Shown here: piece by piece, positions 14,797 to 19,435 of the stretch
Layout: every line of letters starts with the position of its first letter
How positions within the stretch are numbered: the first letter of the stretch is position 1
Source: CAZUHN01 sp964620535
Lineage (GTDB): Bacteria; UBA8248
Assembly (NCBI GenBank): GCA_964620535.1
Contig: CAZUHN010000301.1
Location: 1 to 19,435 of the forward strand
DNA length: 19,435 nucleotides
Reading direction: 5' to 3'
Notes under the pieces: model-generated
The model's database searches: none
What the model saw: the letters and a program-made list of their open reading frames with translations, nothing else
Told to the model about the DNA's origin: nothing
Translations under genes and position numbers: made by a program

Positions 14797-15492
14797 CTAG
14801 GATAACGATTCGAACCACTCCCGAAGTTTCCCCACGTCGGCTATCTCTTCAAGAGAATCAACCACCCGATCCGCATTGCCAAGCGACGCACGTGGAACGC
14901 TGTTCGTCACAGCGATTACGCGCATGCCGGCGGTCCGGCCAGCAGTTACTCCCGCTATTGAATCCTCGACGACAAGACAGGCATCGGGCAAAATCGACAT
15001 CGGCCGCCCTTCGTTCAATCTATTGAGCGCAGCCTGAAACGGCTCGGGGTCGGGCTTTCCACTTTTCACCATTTCCGCGGTCACGACGGCGGAAAAATAT
15101 TTCAAAAGGCCTGCTTGTCCGAGGACCGGAACCACCTCCGAGTACAAGGCCCCGCTCGCGATGGCAAGGGGCCACTGGGAGGCCCCCGCCCTTATCAAAT
15201 TAGACGCACCGGAGAAAAGGGGCGGATTTTGGGCCAACTTTTCGTAGTGTTTCGCCTTTAACAGTAAAAGCCGCTCGAATCGATTTAGGGGGATTTCTTT
15301 TCCTCTGTCATGACAAAAAACCTCGAAAAAGTGCCGGTCATCAAAAGCAATATATCGTTCCAAGTATTCTTCTTTTGTAAGCCCCATTCCGGTTTCTTGG
15401 AAAAGCGTTTGTTGAAAGGCTTTTAAGTGCAGCGGTTCTGTGTCCGCGATAGTTCCGTCAAAGTCAAATATGATGGCGCGCAGCTTAACCAT
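14797..15492 (-). CDS. HAD-family hydrolase, beta-phosphoglucomutase-like phosphatase
   Basis: A 231-residue cytoplasmic HAD enzyme. Motif I is DFDGTIADTEPLH with nucleophile Asp10 and acid/base Asp12; motif II Ser is in AIASGA (Ser113); motif III Lys146 is in KSGKPDPEPF; motif IV is VVEDSIAGV (Glu176, Asp177). A helical cap (about residues 17-90) places it with PgmB/Gph-like phosphatases. The ATG at 15492 is chosen over the adjacent TTG at 15495 because GAGGAGG stands just upstream at suitable spacing. Substrate is probably a small phosphorylated sugar or similar metabolite; the sequence does not tell which. It precedes def in the same direction. The 300 bases upstream (15493-15796) hold no gene, apart from a short CCGCC/GGCGG hairpin and possible divergent promoters. 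Confidence 0.92.
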   Translation of the reverse strand: MVKLRAIIFDFDGTIADTEPLHLKAFQQTLFQETGMGLTKEEYLERYIAFDDRHFFEVFCHDRGKEIPLNRFERLLLLKAKHYEKLAQNPPLFSGASNLIRAGASQWPLAIASGALYSEVVPVLGQAGLLKYFSAVVTAEMVKSGKPDPEPFQAALNRLNEGRPMSILPDACLVVEDSIAGVTAGRTAGMRVIAVTNSVPRASLGNADRVVDSLEEIADVGKLREWFESLS

Positions 15493-15796
15493 CAATTCCT
15501 CCTCGCGCTTGAGGATATCCGCATCCCCTTGGCATTTTCAATTCCGCCGACCGGCGGCTATTCAAAGCGGTTTCAAACTATGAGATACCCCAAATTGGTG
15601 TCAATTCAGATGAACGAATCCATGGCATGGCAAGTCCAGAGTGCAGCTCCGGGACGGAGAAAAGGGCCAATCAGGATTATTGAAAAACTATGTTCTCCAT
15701 TTATCAATGATGGCTTTACCTTAACGAAATATCGCTCCGCCACTAAGCCAATCATCCAGGTCGCCGCGTAGAAACAGAACAATAAAGCTCCATAAC

Positions 15797-16879
15797 TTGT
15801 TTCAGACCGAGGTTCAACATCATCAAACGGGCTGCCTCCAACAGGCGGAGGAGACCTACTCCCAAATTATTGATGCAGACCCCCGACATTCCGACGCGCT
15901 GCTTTTCCTGGGCGTACTCTTTCACCAAAATGGGAATCACGCCAAGGCCTTCGAACTCATTACCAAGGCCATTGAGATCAACCCATCGGCCGCCTACTAC
16001 TATAATAATTCGGGGACCGTGATCGCCGAGCAAGACAATATTCAGGCCGCCGAGGAAAATTACCGGAAAGCGGTCGAGCTCATGTCCACTTGTGTTGAGG
16101 ACTACAGCAACCTGGCCAAGCACTACTACTTTCAGGAGAAGATAAGTGAAGCACTTGCATGCTACCAGAAAGTGATCGAACTTGACCACGGGCACGCCGA
16201 TACCCGGAACATGCTCGCCGCTTTAAAGGGCGAGCGCCTCGGAGGAGCCTTGCAGGAGTACGTGCGCAAATCCTTCGACGAAAACGCAGAACGCTACGAC
16301 CAACATTTGATCGGGAACTTGCAATACAAAGTGCAGATTCTGCTGCGCGAAGACGCAGGAAGTGCTGCGGTCGTTAAAAGAGCCTCTTGGAAGGTGTTGG
16401 ACAACGGCTACGGCACAGACCTTTGCGGCCCCCCTTTCCGAGATTTGGCCGGCCGCCTCATAGGGGTGGACCTCTCACCGCGCATGCTCGAAAATACGGG
16501 AGAGAAGAAGGTCTACGACGACCTTCACCTCCAAGATATATTCTCCTCTCTTCGCTCCGAGAACGGGACGCTGGATCTTGTCATGGCGGCGGATGTTTTC
16601 ACATACATTGGGGATCTCGCCGAGGTTTTTGCCGCGTGCAACGCCGCGCTGCGCGACGGTGGGCATTTCACCTTTTCGGTGGAGTCATTCGAAGGAGAGG
16701 ACTTCACCCAGCGCCAAACCGGCAGTTTCGCCCACTCTTCGGCCTATATTGAGAAGCTCGCGCAAGAATAGGCATTTTCCGTTCAGTGGAACAGGGAAGA
16801 AAATTTGCGCCTCCAAAATACCACCTCCTTGCTGAGCTATCTCTTCGTCCCTCGGCGAGAAAACAGAGAACATAATTGA
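15797..16879 (+). pseudogene. TPR-repeat methyltransferase interrupted by an in-frame TAG (16769-16771)
   Basis: Residues 1-140 contain TPR units (QAEETYSQIIDADPRHSDALLFLGVLFHQ, then HAKAFELITKAIEINPSAA, then KISEALACYQKVIELDHGHA). They are followed by a class I SAM methyltransferase domain (FDENAERYDQHL, LIGVDLSPRMLE, LDLVMAADVFTYIGDLAEVF, FAHSSAYIEKLA). The frame stops at TAG 16769-16771, exactly where homologues continue with a short C-terminal strand and helix. In the same frame past the TAG, 35 codons read AFSVQWNREENLR through SYLFVPRRE, as the family ends, to TGA at 16877. The SAM-binding motif reads LDNGYGTDLCG (201-211) where LDLGCGTGLCG is usual, so it is degenerate. No ATG begins the frame; TTG 15797 is the only reasonable start. 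Best explained as a decaying gene. Confidence 0.7.
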
Positions 16880-17526
16880 ACCGAGAGCGACCCCTTCTCC
16901 CTTGTTCGCTTTGTTTTTCAAACCATACAAAACCGTTCTTCGAGGCCGACAGGCGCACTTACTTCCTTTGCCCCTCCTGCTCGCTCCTTTTTCTTCCAGA
17001 AGCGTATTGGCCTTCCGCTGAAGAGGAACGCGCCCGCTACGACAAGCATCAAAATTCTCCGGACGACAATGGATATGTGGCTTTTCTCAATATGATGGCC
17101 GTTCCCCTGGTAAAGCTGCTTGCCCCCGGCGCAAAGGGACTCGACTACGGGAGCGGACCTTCGCCGGTTCTTTCCGATATTCTCAACAAAAAAGGATATC
17201 CCACACAGCATTATGATCCCGTTTATTTTCCCGATCTTCCCAAAGGACCTTACGACTTCATCGTATCGACGGAAGTTTTCGAACATTTTCGATTCCCGCG
17301 CGAAGAAATTCAATATTTGCGGAAATTGCTCCCTGCAGGAGGGTTCTTGGGAATCATGACATCCTTGTGGGACGAAAAAACCTTCCGGGACAATTGGCAC
17401 TACCGGCGAGATATCACACACCTCTGCTTTTACAATCTAAAAACCATCGAACAGATTTGCGGAGATTTCGATTTCAAACTTACATGGACCGACCACGAGC
17501 GCGTCCACATACTACGTAAGCTCTGA
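16876..17526 (+). CDS. Class I SAM-dependent methyltransferase with N-terminal zinc ribbon
   Basis: A 216-residue protein. Cys10-x2-Cys13 and Cys32-x2-Cys35 (CSLC and CPSC) form a likely zinc ribbon at the N-terminus. The SAM-binding strand follows as GLDYGSGPSPVLSDIL (88-103), then DFIVSTEVFEHF (127-138) and LLPAGGFLGIMTSLW (151-165), the ordinary class I order. The start must be the TTG at 16876: a TAA ends the frame immediately before it (16873-16875), the next ATG lies after the zinc ribbon, and the TTG overlaps the distal TGA of the upstream gene (TTGA), suggesting coupling. The substrate is unknown; similar zinc-ribbon methyltransferases are often found near sugar or surface-modification genes. 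The protein is intact, unlike its upstream neighbour. Confidence 0.83.
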   Translation: MNRERPLLPCSLCFSNHTKPFFEADRRTYFLCPSCSLLFLPEAYWPSAEEERARYDKHQNSPDDNGYVAFLNMMAVPLVKLLAPGAKGLDYGSGPSPVLSDILNKKGYPTQHYDPVYFPDLPKGPYDFIVSTEVFEHFRFPREEIQYLRKLLPAGGFLGIMTSLWDEKTFRDNWHYRRDITHLCFYNLKTIEQICGDFDFKLTWTDHERVHILRKL

Positions 17527-17705
17527 GAAATTGATCTTCTTCAAGGGAAGAACTCTCCCATATTTCATTCTTCGAAATTTGCTCTGCTGTTCCATCTACC
17601 GAAGATGTGGCATTCTTTATCGTCTGAGGTGAAGGCCATTCCCGAAAACCCGCTGAAGAATACGGCGGCAAGGCGATATTCTTTTCCCTAAGAAGGAATA
17701 AAAGA

Positions 17706-18707
17706 ATGGTGAACAAGGGGATCGCCTGGGTAACAACTTCTTGGATCAATAAAATCAAAGAGCCCATGCGTTTTCTACAGTCTCTTGCCGATAAAGGGGG
17801 GCTGGAAATTCGGGTAGACTCGCACGGGAAAAATTTCGAGGAAAAAGAACTTTTGGCCGGCATTTCCGGAGTCGTCGTTGCCATCCCCAGCAACGACGAC
17901 TATACCGCTCGGGTGTTTGAGGCCGCTGACGCCCTTCGAATCATCGCGCGAACCGGCGTCGGCTACAATACCATCGACCTTGAAGCCGCGACGGCGAAGG
18001 GCGTCATCGTAACTACTTCCGTTGGGAAAAACGCCGACTCAGTGGCTGAACACACCCTCTCCCTCATGTTGACGAGCGCACGCCGAACCGTTTGGCTCGA
18101 CAAAGGTTTCCGCGCCGGTGGCTGGGCTGATTTACGCCGCCCGCTTTCTCCTTTGAAGGGAAAAATTCTCGGGCTCTTGGGCGTGGGGCATATTGGAAAG
18201 GCCGTAGCGCGGCGGGCCGCGGCCTTTGGAATGAAAATACTGGCCCACGACCCCATGCGGGACGAAAGATTCGCCGCCGAGGTGGGCGTATTTTTCCACC
18301 CCCTCGAGGAGGTCGTCGACCAGGCGGACTTTCTGAGTTGCCATTTGCCCCTCCTCCCAGAGACCAAGGGCCTTTTGGGAAAAGAGTTGATTTCACGCAT
18401 GAAACCGGGTTCTTTTTTGATAAATACCTCAAGAGGAGAGGTGGTGGATATCGATGCCCTGGCCGAATCCCTTCGGAAAAGGAAAATCGGGGGGGCGGCT
18501 CTTGACGTCTTTCCCCAAGAGCCGCCAGAGCGCACCCACCCCATATTTTCCTTAGACAATGTCATCCTCACGCCCCACGTGGCGGGACTCGGCCGGGATG
18601 CCTGTGAAGCCTCCCTTCGGCACGCCGTGCGGTGTGCCCTAGACCTTCTCGAAGGAAAAAGACCCCCGGATGTTGTGAATTCGCAAGTGTATGATAAAGA
18701 GGGTTGA
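17706..18707 (+). CDS. D-2-hydroxyacid dehydrogenase, phosphoglycerate dehydrogenase-like
   Basis: A 333-residue NAD-dependent oxidoreductase. The nucleotide motif GVGHIG is at residues 159-164 with Asp182 (HDP) at the end of the next strand, which favours NAD. The catalytic trio is Arg243 (NTSRGEVVD), Glu272 (DVFPQEPP) and His291 (LTPHVAG). RTGVGYNTIDLEAATAKGV is the usual substrate-side block. There is no C-terminal ACT domain, so this is the short form related to SerA, glyoxylate and other 2-hydroxyacid dehydrogenases; the substrate is not determinable. The ATG at 17706 follows AAGGAA at good distance. It lies 179 bases after the methyltransferase and may have its own promoter; that gap shows no gene. 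Confidence 0.92.
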   Translation: MVNKGIAWVTTSWINKIKEPMRFLQSLADKGGLEIRVDSHGKNFEEKELLAGISGVVVAIPSNDDYTARVFEAADALRIIARTGVGYNTIDLEAATAKGVIVTTSVGKNADSVAEHTLSLMLTSARRTVWLDKGFRAGGWADLRRPLSPLKGKILGLLGVGHIGKAVARRAAAFGMKILAHDPMRDERFAAEVGVFFHPLEEVVDQADFLSCHLPLLPETKGLLGKELISRMKPGSFLINTSRGEVVDIDALAESLRKRKIGGAALDVFPQEPPERTHPIFSLDNVILTPHVAGLGRDACEASLRHAVRCALDLLEGKRPPDVVNSQVYDKEG

Positions 18708-18876
18708 GTGAACCGCCTCGAAACAGAATGGAGAGAATTGTCACCCCCGACCAGGAAACGAAAAAGCAAATGGGGAGGGAAATTATTGTTATATGAAAGT
18801 GTTTTAACATCGAAGTTATCGCACATCTTCCATTAGTTTATTGGAATTTTGCCGCCAGCAGCCCAGGGAAATTTCC

Positions 18877-19435
18877 ATGCGTAAATTCTCCAGTGTAATT
18901 CTTGTCCTCACGATCGCCATTACTACAAAAGGAGTTTGGGCTGGCGGACCTTCGGAAACCGCCTCGCTCGTCCAGGTCCCGTGGAATGTCGTCGAGCACC
19001 GTTTGTCCAACGGCATGCACGCTATGCTCTTTCCCGATCGCCGGGCCCCGGCCATAGTGTTTATGATCTGGTACAAAGCCGGAAGCCGTGATGAGCAACC
19101 TGGAAAAACCGGATTGGCTCACATGCTTGAGCACATGATGTTCCGAGGGACGTCAAAATACGGTCCGAAAGAGTTCAGCAACATCGTCCAACGCAACGGA
19201 GGCAGTCACAACGCCTTCACCAGCTTCGATTACACCGCTTATTTTGAACGAATCGCGTCCGACCGCCTCGAGCTCGTAACGGAGATGGAGGCCGACCGCA
19301 TGGTCAATCTCGTCCTCAAGGAAGAAGAATTTTACCCCGAGCGGGATGTCGTCCTGGAAGAACGCCGCTCGCGTACGGAAGATAGACCGTCGGGCAAAGT
19401 ATTCGAAATGCTCAATGCAAAAGCATTTCGATATC
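18877..19435 (+). CDS. Secreted M16-family zinc metallopeptidase, N-terminal part (3' end outside window)
   Basis: The frame opens at ATG 18877 after AGGGA and runs off the window; 186 codons are visible. Residues 1-22 are a signal peptide (MRKFSSVILVLTIAITTKGVWA, likely cleaved after VWA). The inverted zinc motif HMLEH lies at residues 82-86 (His82, Glu85, His86), and the third ligand Glu162 in LEERRSRTED follows exactly 76 residues after His86, as in M16 enzymes. HRLSNGMHAML, WYKAGSRDEQPGKTGLAHMLEHMMFRGT and GGSHNAFTSFDYTAYFE are characteristic. It would degrade peptides in the periplasm; many such genes are followed by a second M16 gene, which would lie outside the window. It is separated by 169 bases from the dehydrogenase gene. 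Confidence 0.95.
   Translation, partial: MRKFSSVILVLTIAITTKGVWAGGPSETASLVQVPWNVVEHRLSNGMHAMLFPDRRAPAIVFMIWYKAGSRDEQPGKTGLAHMLEHMMFRGTSKYGPKEFSNIVQRNGGSHNAFTSFDYTAYFERIASDRLELVTEMEADRMVNLVLKEEEFYPERDVVLEERRSRTEDRPSGKVFEMLNAKAFRY

Noticed and set aside
16769..16771. TAG as a pyrrolysine codon
   Set aside because: No pyrrolysine machinery or suitable methylamine methyltransferase is in view, and the damaged SAM motif points to gene decay.
18708..18836. A 42-codon GTG frame starting directly after the dehydrogenase stop, with GAGGG upstream
   Set aside because: Possible small protein, but the composition (rich in Lys, Arg, Ser) and lack of motif or conservation evidence leave it unsupported.
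1..19435. CRISPR arrays, rRNA genes and complete insertion sequences
   Set aside because: No regularly spaced direct repeats, no rRNA sequence and no transposase with flanking inverted repeats were seen.

Overview
This 19.4 kb window is bacterial chromosome with moderate base composition and dense genes, mostly on the + strand. A lipoprotein, a secreted M16 peptidase and an Opp/Dpp-type importer suggest a Gram-negative-type cell. The order gap-pgk-tpiA-secG, the enlarged peptide transporter and the hydantoinase/oxoprolinase pair recall uncultured Desulfobacterota, Nitrospinota or Tectomicrobia-like lineages. That placement is an inference; there is no rRNA or marker gene here to confirm it.

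Layout. Positions 2-2778 hold the 3' end of a hydantoinase/oxoprolinase A subunit and a complete B subunit, overlapping by ATGA. A small predicted lipoprotein of unknown function follows (2944-3579). A leader with promoter-like boxes and a strong hairpin with a T-rich tail (about 3671-3747) precedes the lower-glycolysis run gap, pgk, tpiA and then secG (3818-7215). Next is an Opp/Dpp-like importer (7259-11752): binding protein, permease B and permease C. Both the binding protein and permease C carry large insertions, and no ATPase gene follows. A promoter and tRNA-Leu(GAG) lie at 11843-11987.

The most notable region is 11971-14143. The last 17 bases of the tRNA gene plus 3 flanking bases (20 bp in all) recur exactly at 14124-14143, with one more near-match just upstream. 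These repeats bracket 2.15 kb containing one gene, a strikingly GC-rich nnrS on the - strand, and no recognisable integrase. It looks like a very small genomic island, or the remnant of one, at a tRNA-Leu attachment site.

Beyond it, def and a HAD phosphatase lie on the - strand (14223-15492). A TPR-methyltransferase interrupted by an in-frame TAG follows (15797-16879), whose distal stop overlaps the TTG start of a zinc-ribbon methyltransferase. Then come a D-2-hydroxyacid dehydrogenase (17706-18707) and the 5' part of a secreted M16 metallopeptidase running off the end.

How they work together: gap/pgk/tpiA form a lower-glycolytic or gluconeogenic unit, and secG is part of the Sec translocon. 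The importer would bring in peptides or related solutes using ATPases encoded elsewhere. nnrS is probably an acquired trait tied to nitric oxide or denitrification.
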